Assembly: GCF_014207355.1 (NCBI RefSeq)
Contig: NZ_JACHEF010000002.1
Location: 806,001-870,000 of the forward strand
Source: Mesorhizobium sangaii
Lineage (GTDB): Bacteria > Pseudomonadota > Alphaproteobacteria > Rhizobiales > Rhizobiaceae
Direction of reading: 5' to 3'
Length of the DNA stretch: 64,000 nucleotides
Under the pieces are notes generated by a model. It had not been told where the DNA came from, did no database searches, and saw only the letters and a list, made by a program, of their open reading frames with translations. This document shows positions 36,089 through 45,505 of the stretch, in pieces. Made by a program: the position numbers and the translations under genes. Position 1 is the first letter of the stretch. Each line of letters opens with the position of its first letter.

Positions 36089-37261
36089 ATGATGAAAACC
36101 GAACCCGCTGCCTTGGGCGCAGGCGTTGCTGACGAGTCGGATCCACGCGTCGCGGCTCGCGCGGACGCGCATCTGATGCGTTCGCTGCTCATCGGTATCT
36201 TCCTGTTCATGGCGATCTATGCGCTTTACTTCGCCCGCGCCTTCTTCATGCCGGTGATCCTGGCTTTCCTGCTGGCGTTGACGCTGACACCGATCGTCCG
36301 GCTGCTGCGCAAGCGCGGCATTCCCGAAGTCGTGTCGGCGACCCTTCTGGTGCTTGGCTCGATCTGCATCTTTGCCAGTGCCGGCTATCTGCTCAGCGGC
36401 CCGGTCATCGACCTCATCAACAACACCTCGTCAATCGGCCAGCAGCTGACCGAACGGCTGGCGCAATTGCGGCGTCCGTTCGAGAGGATCATGCAGATCT
36501 CGCACCAGATCGGGCAGCTCACCGAGACGTCCCAGGAGGCCGGCATCCAGAAGGTGGCGGTCGCCCAATCAGGCATCCTGTCGTCGGCGGCCAGCAACAT
36601 CCTGTCGGCGGGAACAAGCCTCACCATCATCTTCGTGCTGTCGCTGTTCCTGCTCGCTTCGGGCACGATGTTCTATGAGAAGATCATCCAGTCCTTCGCC
36701 AGCCTCAGCGAAAAGAAGCGGGCGCTGCGCGTCGTCTATGACGTCGAACGGGAAATCTCGCACTATCTGCTCACCGTCACCATCATCAATGTCGGCCTCG
36801 GCACGGTCACCGGCCTTGGCTTGTGGGCGCTCGGCATGCCCAACCCGCTGGTCTGGGGCGTCGCCGCCGCCCTGTTCAACTTCCTGCCTTATGTCGGGGC
36901 GCTGATGACCATCGTTCTGGTCGCGATCATAGCGCTCATCAGCTTCGACACCATCTCCTACGCGCTGCTGGCGCCGGCCTTCGTGCTGGTGTGCGACATC
37001 GTCGAAGGCCAGTTCGTGACACCGATGGTGGTCGGCCGGCGTCTTGAGATCAACGCCGTGGCGATCTTCATTGCCATCGCCTTCTGGTCCTGGCTCTGGG
37101 GTTTCGTCGGCGCATTGATGGCGGTGCCGCTGCTGGTCGTCATCAAGGTGTTCTGTGATCATTTCGAAGGGCTCAGCCCTGTCGGCAACTTCCTCGCCGC
37201 GCAGCACACGGCCGTCGTCGTGGACGATGACGTCGCCGACACGGAATCCGCAAAGGGCTGA
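36089..37261 (+). CDS. AI-2E family (PerM-like) permease
   Basis: The 390-aa polytopic protein has about eight helices: an N-terminal pair (about 31-75), a soluble loop, then [14 protein letters not shown] and [23 protein letters not shown], which define the family. Members export AI-2 or exchange Na+ for H+, so function cannot be assigned. ATG 36089 is preferred over GTG 36083. It lies between two luciferase-like genes on the same strand. Confidence 0.87.
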   Translation: MMKTEPAALGAGVADESDPRVAARADAHLMRSLLIGIFLFMAIYALYFARAFFMPVILAFLLALTLTPIVRLLRKRGIPEVVSATLLVLGSICIFASAGYLLSGPVIDLINNTSSIGQQLTERLAQLRRPFERIMQISHQIGQLTETSQEAGIQKVAVAQSGILSSAASNILSAGTSLTIIFVLSLFLLASGTMFYEKIIQSFASLSEKKRALRVVYDVEREISHYLLTVTIINVGLGTVTGLGLWALGMPNPLVWGVAAALFNFLPYVGALMTIVLVAIIALISFDTISYALLAPAFVLVCDIVEGQFVTPMVVGRRLEINAVAIFIAIAFWSWLWGFVGALMAVPLLVVIKVFCDHFEGLSPVGNFLAAQHTAVVVDDDVADTESAKG

Positions 37262-37329
37262 TCAATATTTTTGAATTTGCGGCGTCGCCGGGCGCTTCCT
37301 ACATGCGGTCCTTACACAGGATCCCGTTC

Positions 37330-38331
37330 ATGACCGCTCTATCCGTTCTCGACCTGTCGCCGATCATCGAAGGCAGCGATGCCTCGCAGTCGCTCGCCAA
37401 CTCGCTCGATCTTGCCCGTCATGCCGAGCGGCTGGGCTACAAGCGCTACTGGCTGGCCGAGCATCACAACATGCCGGGCATCGCCAGTGCGGCGACCGCG
37501 GTCGTCATTGCCCATGTCGCCGGCGGCACCAGGACCATTCGTGTCGGCGCCGGCGGCATCATGCTGCCCAACCATTCGCCGCTGGTGATTGCCGAACAGT
37601 TCGGCACGCTGGCCGCCTTGCATCCGGGTCGCATCGATCTCGGTCTCGGCCGCGCGCCCGGCACCGACATGGGCACGGCACGCGCCTTGCGCCGCAATCT
37701 CGAGGCCGGCGTCGACAATTTCCCGCAGGATGTCGTCGAGCTGATGGGCTACTTCCGGCCGGCCGAAGAAGGCCAGCGCATCCGCGCCGTGCCGGGCGAG
37801 GGCCAGAACGTGCCGATCTGGATCCTCGGTTCCAGCCTCTACGGCGCGCAGCTCGCCGCCATGCTCGGCCTGCCCTATGCTTTTGCCTCGCATTTCGCGC
37901 CGGCGGAACTCGACCATGCTCTGGACGTCTACCGCTCGCGTTTCCAGCCGTCGGAGCAGCTCGACAAGCCGCATGTGATGCTCGGCCTCAACGTCTTTGC
38001 CGCGCCCACCGACGCGGAGGCGAGGCTGCTGTTCACCTCGCTGCAGCAGGCCTTCGTCAATCTGCGCACCGGCCGGGCCGGTCGGTTGCCGCCACCTGTC
38101 GAGAACTATGAGCGCGATCTCGATCCGATGGCCAAGACCATGCTTGGCCAGGCGCTGTCCTGCGCGGTCGTCGGGTCTCCCGAGACGGTCCGGCAGGGCA
38201 TCGACGCGTTCGTGCGCCGCACCGGCGCCGACGAGCTGATGGTCACCGCGCAGATCTTCGACCATGCCGCCCGCGTGCGGTCGTTCGAGATCCTGGCCGA
38301 GGCCCACAAAGCGCTGTCGCAGGCGGCCTGA
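37330..38331 (+). CDS. LLM-class flavin-dependent oxidoreductase
   Basis: The 333-aa product of the luciferase-like group often called MsnO8 or YwcH type has [39 protein letters not shown] and [13 protein letters not shown] 37330 has AGGAT about 10 bases upstream. It is unlike the first LLM protein except for the fold, so the two are not recent copies. Substrate unknown. Confidence 0.88.
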   Translation: MTALSVLDLSPIIEGSDASQSLANSLDLARHAERLGYKRYWLAEHHNMPGIASAATAVVIAHVAGGTRTIRVGAGGIMLPNHSPLVIAEQFGTLAALHPGRIDLGLGRAPGTDMGTARALRRNLEAGVDNFPQDVVELMGYFRPAEEGQRIRAVPGEGQNVPIWILGSSLYGAQLAAMLGLPYAFASHFAPAELDHALDVYRSRFQPSEQLDKPHVMLGLNVFAAPTDAEARLLFTSLQQAFVNLRTGRAGRLPPPVENYERDLDPMAKTMLGQALSCAVVGSPETVRQGIDAFVRRTGADELMVTAQIFDHAARVRSFEILAEAHKALSQAA

Positions 38332-38401
38332 TTCTTGGCTTGGAGGATACACGGTGCTTCTGCTAAGGGCGGGGCACCCTTCCGCAAGATCGAGCGCCCC
38401 C

Positions 38402-39196
38402 GTGAAAAATGACCATGACGCACGCATGCAGTTCGCCATCGAACTGGCACGGCGTGCCGGCGACCTCGGCCTGAAATATTTCCGCGACCTGGACAGCCTG
38501 ACCATCGAGAGCAAGGGCCATCAGGACCTAGTTTCCGAAGCAGACCGCGAGGTCGAACTGTTCATCCGCGCCGCCATTGCCGCCGACTATCCGCAAGACG
38601 GCATCGTCGGCGAGGAGCATGCCTCGGTCGCGGGTTCGACGGGCTATGTCTGGGTGATCGATCCCATCGACGGCACCGCCAATTTCGTGCGCGGCATCCC
38701 GGCCTGGTGCGTGGTGATCGCCTGCGCCCTGCATGGCGAGACCGTGGTTGGCGTGATCCACGAACCGTCGACCGGCGAGACGTTTCACGGCCGGCTCGGC
38801 GGCGGCGCTTTCGTCGACGGCAGGCCGATCAAGACCAGCGCGAGCACCAGCCTGGAAGAAGGATCCGTCGGGACCGGATTTTCAAACCGCGCCGACACCG
38901 AAAATGTCGCCGTGTTGGTCCGCATGCTGCTGGCCGAGGGCGGTGTCTTCTTCCGCAACGCATCCGGCGCCTTGATGCTCGCCTACGTCGCCGCCGGCCG
39001 CCTGCTCGGCTATGTCGAGGAGCACATGAACGCCTGGGATTGCCTGGCCGGCATGCTTCTGGTCGAGGAGGCCGGCGGCATGGTCGTGAAACCCGATCCG
39101 AAGACGGTGCTGCAGGATGGAACGTTGGTGATATCTGGCGGCAAGGGCGTCTTTCCCAAGCTGCGGGAGCTTTGCCGCGGGCCGTTCAGGCTCTGA
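38402..39196 (+). CDS. Inositol monophosphatase family protein
   Basis: Mg-dependent sugar-phosphatase fold of about 264 residues. Metal motifs: GEEH (first Glu), DPIDGTANFVRG and the C-terminal AWDCLAGMLLVEEAGG. The subgroup also contains histidinol-phosphatase HisN and CysQ-like enzymes. The start is uncertain: GTG 38402 or ATG 38426 (MQFAIELARRAGDLGL). It follows the LLM gene by 70 bases and may share its transcript. Confidence 0.9.
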   Translation: MKNDHDARMQFAIELARRAGDLGLKYFRDLDSLTIESKGHQDLVSEADREVELFIRAAIAADYPQDGIVGEEHASVAGSTGYVWVIDPIDGTANFVRGIPAWCVVIACALHGETVVGVIHEPSTGETFHGRLGGGAFVDGRPIKTSASTSLEEGSVGTGFSNRADTENVAVLVRMLLAEGGVFFRNASGALMLAYVAAGRLLGYVEEHMNAWDCLAGMLLVEEAGGMVVKPDPKTVLQDGTLVISGGKGVFPKLRELCRGPFRL

Positions 39197-39234
39197 ACGC
39201 TATCTTGTGCGAAAACGCCCGGGCCCGTCGGGAC

Positions 39235-39696
39235 TCAGGCTAATTTCGCCAGCAGCTTCATAAATGTGGCGATCTCCTTGGCCGAGAGCGGCGCCAGTGT
39301 TTCCTGCGTGATTTCGCGGGCAAGCGGGATCAAGCGCTCGACCGCGTCGCGGCCCTCCGCGGTCAAATTGACCAGCAGCCGCCTTTTGTCGACTTCGTGC
39401 TTGGAAAGCTCGACCAGGCCGCGCGCTTTCAGCCGGTCGATGACACCCTTCACCGTCGCCGCGTCCATGGCGATCAGCGTGCCGAGCTGATTCTGCGAGG
39501 TTTCGCCGACATCGCGTAGCTTGGCCAGTGCCGCGAACTGCGGCGGCGTCAAATCGGCGATATGGGCGGCGAAGATCGAGACATGGCGCTGATGCGCCTT
39601 GCGCAGGATGAAGCCGACCTGCTCCTGCAGGCGATAATCGTTTTCATCAGGCTCTTCGGCCTCGACGAGCTTCAGCAGACTGTCCTCGGCGCTCAC
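39235..39696 (-). CDS. MarR-family regulator, last gene of the 6-HNA-type operon
   Basis: The 153-aa product has the winged helix pattern TSQNQLGTLIAMDAATVKGV with KRRL in the wing. It overlaps the DUF1185 gene upstream by four bases (ATGA), so it is co-transcribed with the whole operon that ends here. It is the natural candidate to control that operon by sensing its substrate or an intermediate. Target sites were not located with confidence, though a CATTCGTATGCAAATG dyad lies in the operon promoter. Confidence 0.9.
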   Translation of the reverse strand: MSAEDSLLKLVEAEEPDENDYRLQEQVGFILRKAHQRHVSIFAAHIADLTPPQFAALAKLRDVGETSQNQLGTLIAMDAATVKGVIDRLKARGLVELSKHEVDKRRLLVNLTAEGRDAVERLIPLAREITQETLAPLSAKEIATFMKLLAKLA

Positions 39697-40277
39697 CGCA
39701 ACCCGTCCCAGGCCTTGATATCCCCAGCCGCCAGGCCGCCCATGCGGTCGTGCACGCGTGGGCCACAGGTCATGGCCAGGCAGAACAGGATCTCGTCGGG
39801 GCGCGGGCCGTCGCTGATGCCGACTTCCATGGCGTCGAAATGGCTGCGCACATAGGCGGCGTTGATATGCCCGAGCGGCACATCGAGCCGCGAGCCGAAG
39901 GCACCGACCTTCTTTGCCGACGGCACAATCGCCTTGGCGTCGCCGAGCCGTTCGCGCATGGCGTAGCCGCCGGGCACATGCCAGAGCGCGCCGTGCTCCA
40001 GTTCGCCTGATGTGCCGACAATGGCGCCCTTGCCATAACCGTCGATCTGCTTCACGTCGCCGCCGAGCGCCGCGATCAGCCGGTCGGCCAACAGCAGGCC
40101 GAGCGGCTTCAGATCGTCCATGGCGCTCTGCAATTCCTCGACATAGCGCCCGGCGAACGGGTTCTTGACTAGCGCCATGGCGGCCGCGCGCCGGCGCGGC
40201 ACCTTGGCCACCGGCCCGCCCTCGTGGAAGATCTCCTCCGTTATCACCGCAATCTTGCGGATCGGAAACTCAGGCAT
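39693..40277 (-). CDS. DUF1185 (amino acid synthesis family) protein
   Basis: The 194-aa product starts MPEFPIRKIAVITEEIFHEGGP and contains FAGRYVEELQSAMDDLKPLG and ELEHGALWHVPGGYAMRERLGDA in pieces typical of DUF1185. The family label amino acid synthesis is unproven. The fold resembles small cyclohydrolase or tautomerase-like enzymes as far as I recall. It overlaps the UPF0280 gene by eight bases and the MarR gene by four. In many bacteria these genes occur together, so it may hydrolyse or rearrange the reduced product. Confidence 0.85.
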   Translation of the reverse strand: MPEFPIRKIAVITEEIFHEGGPVAKVPRRRAAAMALVKNPFAGRYVEELQSAMDDLKPLGLLLADRLIAALGGDVKQIDGYGKGAIVGTSGELEHGALWHVPGGYAMRERLGDAKAIVPSAKKVGAFGSRLDVPLGHINAAYVRSHFDAMEVGISDGPRPDEILFCLAMTCGPRVHDRMGGLAAGDIKAWDGLR

Positions 40278-41151
40278 GGGCAACTTCCTTCCCTGGACTT
40301 TTGTCGGGCGCGGCAAGCGCCATTGAACCACTGATGCGGGTCTGGCCGGCAAGAAACAGCGCCGATGCGGCGATCAATCCCCTGCGGCGGAAATCTTCTG
40401 CGACGGCAAGTCCGCCGTCCAGCGCAGTAGCGATTTCCGTTGAGGAAAGCGCGCCGACCTCTTGCGTCACCAACCTGTCGCCAAGGTCGCTGTCCGGCGC
40501 CAGGTCGCGCGCCGGCACGCGCCGGATGGCCGGATGGCCGGGCAGGTCGACGGCATTGGCAATCAGCGTCGCGGCGGCATCGGCCTCGGCCCCGGACCGC
40601 GCCAGCACAGTGACGGCATCGGCGATGCCAAGCGAAAACGAGCGTCCGCGCCAACCGCTCGTGGCAACGCCGCGCACGCCATCGCCGGCACGGATGACGA
40701 TGCGGTCGGCCAGACCGTGGCCGGTGCCGGCGATGGCAAGCGTCATCGACTGGCCGGCGCCGAGATGGATGGCGCTGTCGCCACCATTGTTGACATAGGC
40801 GCGGTCGAGCTTTCGGCCGGCAAGCATGGTCTCGAGCATTTCGTCGGCTACCGAACCGGCGACGGCGGCCATCGGCGTGATGAAATCTTTCGCCAGCGGC
40901 ACGACGGCCGCTTCCATGCGCTGCGCTGTCGAACCGGTGAACGCACGGGGCCGGCTCGTGGCCGGCTGGCGCAAGTCAGGTAATTCCTCGACCAGCTCCG
41001 GCAAGATGGTCTGGAAACGCGTCACCGCCTGCTCATAGGCCTGGCGGCATTCGTGCGCCTCGCCAAAGGCCTCGACGATCAGGTCGATCGGCCCGTGGTT
41101 TAGATGCAGCCGCTTGCCGTCCTGCAGCCAATGCGCTTGCGGGCCAGACAT
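40270..41151 (-). CDS. UPF0280 family protein
   Basis: The 293-aa product has MSGPQAHWLQDGKRLHLNHGP at its start and AAVAGSVADEMLETMLAGRKLDRAYVNNGGD, a stretch that recalls the flavin-binding fold of ApbE FMN transferases. UPF0280 has no proven function. The start codon overlaps the stop of the upstream gene (TGATG). A role in flavin attachment to a partner, or in handling a reduced heterocycle, is possible but speculative. Confidence 0.85.
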   Translation of the reverse strand: MSGPQAHWLQDGKRLHLNHGPIDLIVEAFGEAHECRQAYEQAVTRFQTILPELVEELPDLRQPATSRPRAFTGSTAQRMEAAVVPLAKDFITPMAAVAGSVADEMLETMLAGRKLDRAYVNNGGDSAIHLGAGQSMTLAIAGTGHGLADRIVIRAGDGVRGVATSGWRGRSFSLGIADAVTVLARSGAEADAAATLIANAVDLPGHPAIRRVPARDLAPDSDLGDRLVTQEVGALSSTEIATALDGGLAVAEDFRRRGLIAASALFLAGQTRISGSMALAAPDKSPGKEVAHA

Positions 41152-42692
41152 CACCCGGCACCGTTGGAGCGAACACGATGCAATTGTGCCAGCGGCGGCC
41201 ATGGATTGCCGGTCGCGGCACCTGAGCCGCGGCGTGGATTGAGATATTCGCCGCCCTTGGCAACAATATCCTCGACGCTGCGGATCTCGGCCTCGTAGCC
41301 GCCAAGCCTGACATAGTCGTCGCGGCGCAAGGTGAATTCGATCGGCGCCACCAGCGCCGGGGTCGGCACATAGCCGAAGGCGCCTTCCGGCACCCGCGTG
41401 ACATCGACCATCAGCGTGATGCCGCCACCCGGCCAGACATAGACCGGCGCGCCGCCGACCGTCACATAGGTGTTCAGGCCTTGCACCGAACGGGTGAGAT
41501 TGACCGGGTTTTCGGTGACGCCGGCGCGCAGCGAGCCACCGGCGCCGCCGATGAACAGCACGGTGCACAGCGCCGGCTCGCAATTGTCCTCGATCAGCCC
41601 GACGGACTTTTGCAGCCGCTCCGGAAACGGTTTCTGCACCGGCTTCAAGTCGTCATCGAGTTCGTAATAGGCGAACTGCTCGCCGGTGGTCGAAACCATC
41701 AGCAGCGACAGGCCGGGCCGCGCGCCCTTCTTGGCGTTCCATTCGCCGAGGATGGACAGCGGGTCGGATATGCTGGTGCCGCCCCAGCCGAGGCCGGGCT
41801 CGGACACCTTGAAATAGCGGCCCGGCGTCGAGCGGCGGCCGATGATCTTTATGCCCGTGTCCTGCCAGCCCAGCACCTTGCCGGCCTGATGCTCGGACAC
41901 GACGCCGGTGATGTGGTCGTCGACCACCACCACCTCGTCGACCAGCCCGCGCCATTGTGTGGCGAACATGCCGATGGTGGCCGACCCGCAGCCGACCCGC
42001 ATGCGGTGTTCCTGCTTGCCGTCGATGACTGGTGGTTTGCCGGCTTCGACGATGACCGTGGCGCCGCCGTCGATGCCGAGTTCCACCGGCTTGCGGTTGC
42101 ACAGATTGAGCAGCGCGTCGCAGGTGGCGCGGCCTTCCGACTTCGAGCCGCCGGTCAGATGATGCACGCCGCCCAGCGACAGCATCTGCGAGCCATATTC
42201 GCCCGTCGTGACATGGCCGATCGCTTCGCCCCCGGCGCGCACTGTAGCCGTTTCGGGCCCGATATGACGGTCGGTGTCGATCTTCACCTTGACGCCGCAG
42301 TAGGAGAAGATGCCCTCGGTGACGACGGTGACGAGATCGACGCCCTCGACTTGCTGGCTGACGATGAACGGGGCCGGCTTGTAATCGGGATAGGTGGTGC
42401 CCGCACCGATGGCGGTGACGAAGCGGCGGCCGGTGTTGACCAGCTCGCCGTTCCATGCCTCGCCTTCGGTGACGAAAGGCACCATGGCCGCGCCGGTCTC
42501 GGCCGCGTGGTCGAGGATGGTCAGCGGGTCCATGCGCACGATCCTGCCGCCGACATTGCCGTAGCGGTCGCATGCGCCGGTGCGGCCATCGGCGATGTAG
42601 CACATGACCGGGCAGGCATCGCAGCGGATCTTCTCCGCCACCTGCTTTTCGCCGGGATCGTGCGTTTCGAAGCGTTCGGCAAGCTCGCTCAT
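41151..42692 (-). CDS. 6-hydroxynicotinate reductase-like protein
   Basis: The 513-aa product matches proteins annotated as 6-hydroxynicotinate reductase. Cys24, Cys27, Cys31 and Cys41 (C-x2-C-x3-C-x9-C) probably bind an iron-sulfur cluster. Later segments such as GVHHLTGGSKSEGRATCDALL and MRVGCGSATIGMFA are conserved in the family. In Eubacterium barkeri the enzyme reduces 6-hydroxynicotinate to a tetrahydro-6-oxo product with ferredoxin. In this likely aerobe the electron donor and substrate are unknown. It overlaps the hydroxylase gene upstream by four bases. Confidence 0.82.
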   Translation of the reverse strand: MSELAERFETHDPGEKQVAEKIRCDACPVMCYIADGRTGACDRYGNVGGRIVRMDPLTILDHAAETGAAMVPFVTEGEAWNGELVNTGRRFVTAIGAGTTYPDYKPAPFIVSQQVEGVDLVTVVTEGIFSYCGVKVKIDTDRHIGPETATVRAGGEAIGHVTTGEYGSQMLSLGGVHHLTGGSKSEGRATCDALLNLCNRKPVELGIDGGATVIVEAGKPPVIDGKQEHRMRVGCGSATIGMFATQWRGLVDEVVVVDDHITGVVSEHQAGKVLGWQDTGIKIIGRRSTPGRYFKVSEPGLGWGGTSISDPLSILGEWNAKKGARPGLSLLMVSTTGEQFAYYELDDDLKPVQKPFPERLQKSVGLIEDNCEPALCTVLFIGGAGGSLRAGVTENPVNLTRSVQGLNTYVTVGGAPVYVWPGGGITLMVDVTRVPEGAFGYVPTPALVAPIEFTLRRDDYVRLGGYEAEIRSVEDIVAKGGEYLNPRRGSGAATGNPWPPLAQLHRVRSNGAG

Positions 42693-45505
42693 CGGCGTGC
42701 CTCCTTGTCGCGAATGGCGGCGCGGATACGCGTCGGCGTCGCCGGAACCTTGGTGACCAGGACGCCGGTAGCGTCGCGGATGGCGTTGAGGATCGCCGGC
42801 GCTGTCGGGATCAGCACATGCTCGCCCAGGCCCTTGGCACCGAACGGTCCTTCGGGGTCGGGAACCTCGATCAGGATGGTCTCGATCGGCGGCACGTCGC
42901 CGATGGTCGGAATGAGGTAGTCGTGCAAATTCTCGGTGCGGCCGGGGATATACTCTTCCATCAGCGCCATGCCGATGCCTTGCGCGATGCCGCCTTCGAT
43001 CTGGCCCTCGACCAGCAGCGGGTTGATCGCCTTGCCGACATCGTGCGCCGCGGTGATCTTGATCAACTTGACCGTGCCGAGCTTCAGATCGACTTCGAGT
43101 TCGGCGATCTGCGCACCGTAGCCATAGACCGCATAGGGCTTGCCCTGGCCCTTGGCGTCGAGCGGCAGCGTCGGCGGGTCGTAGCTTTCCTCGGCGCGGA
43201 AGACGAAGCCATCGGCATCCACGTCCAATGCAGCGAGGTCGATGTGGCGCGTGGCCTCACCTTCGCGGATGGTGATCGCCGGGCCGTCCAGTCGCAGCGA
43301 TGCCTTCTCCGAGACGTTGGCAAAGCGCAGGATCTTTTCCCGCAAGGCACGGCCCGCCTTTTCGGCCGCCTTGCCGGTCACGAAAGTCTGGCGCGAGGCC
43401 GATGTCTTGCCGGCATCGGGGCTGATGGCGGTGTCGGCGCTTTTCAGCCGGAATTTCTCCAGCGGCAGGCCAAGCGCGTCGGCGCAGATCTGGGTGATGA
43501 CCGTGTTCGAGCCCTGGCCGATATCGACGGCGCCCTGATGCAGGATGACGTCGCCGCAAGCCGCGATGCCGACGCGGATAGTCGACGGGTTGGGCAGCGA
43601 GGTGTTGCCGCAGCCATACCAGCAGGAGGCGACACCAACGCCGCGCCTTTTGTCCCTGTTGGTGTCGTTGAATGCACCCGCATCGGCCTTCGCGCGTACC
43701 CAATGCGGCCGCAGGGATTCCAGGCATTCGGCAATGCCGACGCCGGAATCCAACCGCTGCCCGGTAACCGTTTCGGATCCGTTCCGAAGGCAGTTCTTCA
43801 GCCGAAAATCGAGCCGGTCGATGTCGAGCTTCTCGGCCAGCTCGTCATAGAGCGTCTCCTGCATGATCGTCGCTTGCGGCACGCCAAAGCCGCGGAAGGC
43901 GCCGGAGATCGGCCCATGGGTGTGGATGGCGCGGCCCTCGGCGCGATAGTTCGGTGTCGCATACGGGCCGGAGGCGTGCACCGGTACGCGGTTGGCGACC
44001 GTCGGCCCCCAGCTGGCATAGGCGCCGGTGTTGAAGTCGCCGGCAAAGATCATGCCGGTGACATGGCCGTCGGCATCGGCGCCGATGGTCGCTTTCATCT
44101 CGGCCGGATGGCGCTTGGTGGTCGACATCATCGATTCGTTGCGGGTATAGGCGAGCGCTGCCGGCCGGCCGGTCTTCAGCGTCACAAGGCCGATCAGCGG
44201 CTGCAGCGAAACGTCGAGCTTGGAGCCGAAGCCGCCACCGGTCGCGGTCGGCACGATGCGCACCTTGTCGACGGCAAGGCCGAGCACCTTCGCGGTCTCG
44301 TCACGGTCCATATAGGGCGCCTGCGTGCAGGCGACGACGACCAGCGTGTCGCCATCCAGGTATGCATAGCCGGCTTCCGGCTCGATATAGGCATGCTCGA
44401 CATAGGAGGTGTCGATGGAGCCGGAGACGGTGACGGCAGCGCCGGTAAGCGCCGCCTCGGGATCGCCGCGCTCGACAAAGCCGGCGGTGAGCAGGTTCGC
44501 CGGGCGGTTGTCATGGATCAGCCTGGCGCCGCTGGCCTGCGCTTCGCAAGGCTGCAGGACATGCGGCAGCTCGCTCCAGCGTATTGGGAAATCCGACAGG
44601 TCGAGATCGAGGATGGCCTCGCGCTCGCCGGCGACCAGCGCCACCGCCTCGCCGCGAAGGCGCGCAAAACCCTCGGCCAGCGCCGGCTGGTCGGCGAACG
44701 GGCCGATGACGCCGAAACAGTTCTTTCCCGGAATGTCGGCGGCAGTGAAGACGCCGGCGATGCCGGGATGTTGCTTCACCCAGCCATCGAGGTCGCCGAA
44801 GGCGAAGCTGGCGTGATAATGCGGCGAGCGCACCACCAGCACGGCCAACGCATCGGCGGGGAAGGAATCGCCGCCGAATTTTTCACCGCCGGTGACCTTC
44901 GGCATGCCGTCGAGCCGGATGGGCGAAGAGCCGATCGCATGGCCCGATCGAGGCAAGCGGAAATCGAGGTTTCCGGCTTGCTTGGAGGCATCCATTACCG
45001 CCGCGATGATCTTCCGGTAGCCGGTGCAGCGGCAGAGGATGCCGCCCAGCGCGTCCTGGACCTCGATCTCGGTCGGGTTGGGTTTCTTTTCCAGCAATGC
45101 CGTGGCCGCGACCAGCAGGGCCGGCGTGCAGATGCCGCACTGCGCCGCGCCATGGTCGAGGAACGAGGCTTGCAGCGCCGACAGCCGGCCATTGGCGAGC
45201 CCTTCGACTGTTGTCACCGACGCACCTGCGGCGGAAGCCGCCGACATCAGGCAGGCGCAAACCGGATCGCCGTCGACCAGCACCGTGCAGGCGCCGCAGT
45301 CGCCAGCGTCGCAGCCGACCTTGGTGCCGGTCAAAAGCAGTTCGTCGCGCAGCACCGAGGATAGCCGACGCAGCGGCGGCACGTTGACCGAAATGGCTGC
45401 GCCGTTCACCTCGAAGGCAATGTCGGCTCGCTCGGGGCCGAGGCGAGGCTGAACGCCGTCGAGATCGGGCAGCGCTTCACGCATCTCTGGCGAGACCTGG
45501 CTCAT
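42689..45505 (-). CDS. Molybdopterin hydroxylase fused to [2Fe-2S] domain
   Basis: Xanthine-dehydrogenase-family enzyme of 938 residues. Residues 30-175 are the [2Fe-2S] domain with cluster ligands Cys65, Cys70, Cys73 and Cys83 or 85, and Cys123, Cys126, Cys158 and Cys160 for the second cluster. From about 190 onward is the Mo-pterin domain (SPIRLDGMPKVTGGEKFGGD). The active-site Glu895 lies in GAKGLGEHV. The direct fusion of the iron-sulfur and Mo parts, with FAD on a separate subunit, differs from classical XDH. It probably hydroxylates an N-heterocycle next to the ring nitrogen. The start overlaps the FAD subunit stop (ATGA). Confidence 0.9.
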   Translation of the reverse strand: MSQVSPEMREALPDLDGVQPRLGPERADIAFEVNGAAISVNVPPLRRLSSVLRDELLLTGTKVGCDAGDCGACTVLVDGDPVCACLMSAASAAGASVTTVEGLANGRLSALQASFLDHGAAQCGICTPALLVAATALLEKKPNPTEIEVQDALGGILCRCTGYRKIIAAVMDASKQAGNLDFRLPRSGHAIGSSPIRLDGMPKVTGGEKFGGDSFPADALAVLVVRSPHYHASFAFGDLDGWVKQHPGIAGVFTAADIPGKNCFGVIGPFADQPALAEGFARLRGEAVALVAGEREAILDLDLSDFPIRWSELPHVLQPCEAQASGARLIHDNRPANLLTAGFVERGDPEAALTGAAVTVSGSIDTSYVEHAYIEPEAGYAYLDGDTLVVVACTQAPYMDRDETAKVLGLAVDKVRIVPTATGGGFGSKLDVSLQPLIGLVTLKTGRPAALAYTRNESMMSTTKRHPAEMKATIGADADGHVTGMIFAGDFNTGAYASWGPTVANRVPVHASGPYATPNYRAEGRAIHTHGPISGAFRGFGVPQATIMQETLYDELAEKLDIDRLDFRLKNCLRNGSETVTGQRLDSGVGIAECLESLRPHWVRAKADAGAFNDTNRDKRRGVGVASCWYGCGNTSLPNPSTIRVGIAACGDVILHQGAVDIGQGSNTVITQICADALGLPLEKFRLKSADTAISPDAGKTSASRQTFVTGKAAEKAGRALREKILRFANVSEKASLRLDGPAITIREGEATRHIDLAALDVDADGFVFRAEESYDPPTLPLDAKGQGKPYAVYGYGAQIAELEVDLKLGTVKLIKITAAHDVGKAINPLLVEGQIEGGIAQGIGMALMEEYIPGRTENLHDYLIPTIGDVPPIETILIEVPDPEGPFGAKGLGEHVLIPTAPAILNAIRDATGVLVTKVPATPTRIRAAIRDKEARR

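Noticed and set aside
42818..45364. 848-codon open frame on the plus strand opposite the molybdenum hydroxylase
   Set aside because: It is antisense to a clear enzyme gene, has biased low-complexity composition, no recognisable domain and no ribosome binding site. GC-rich codon bias produces long antisense frames.
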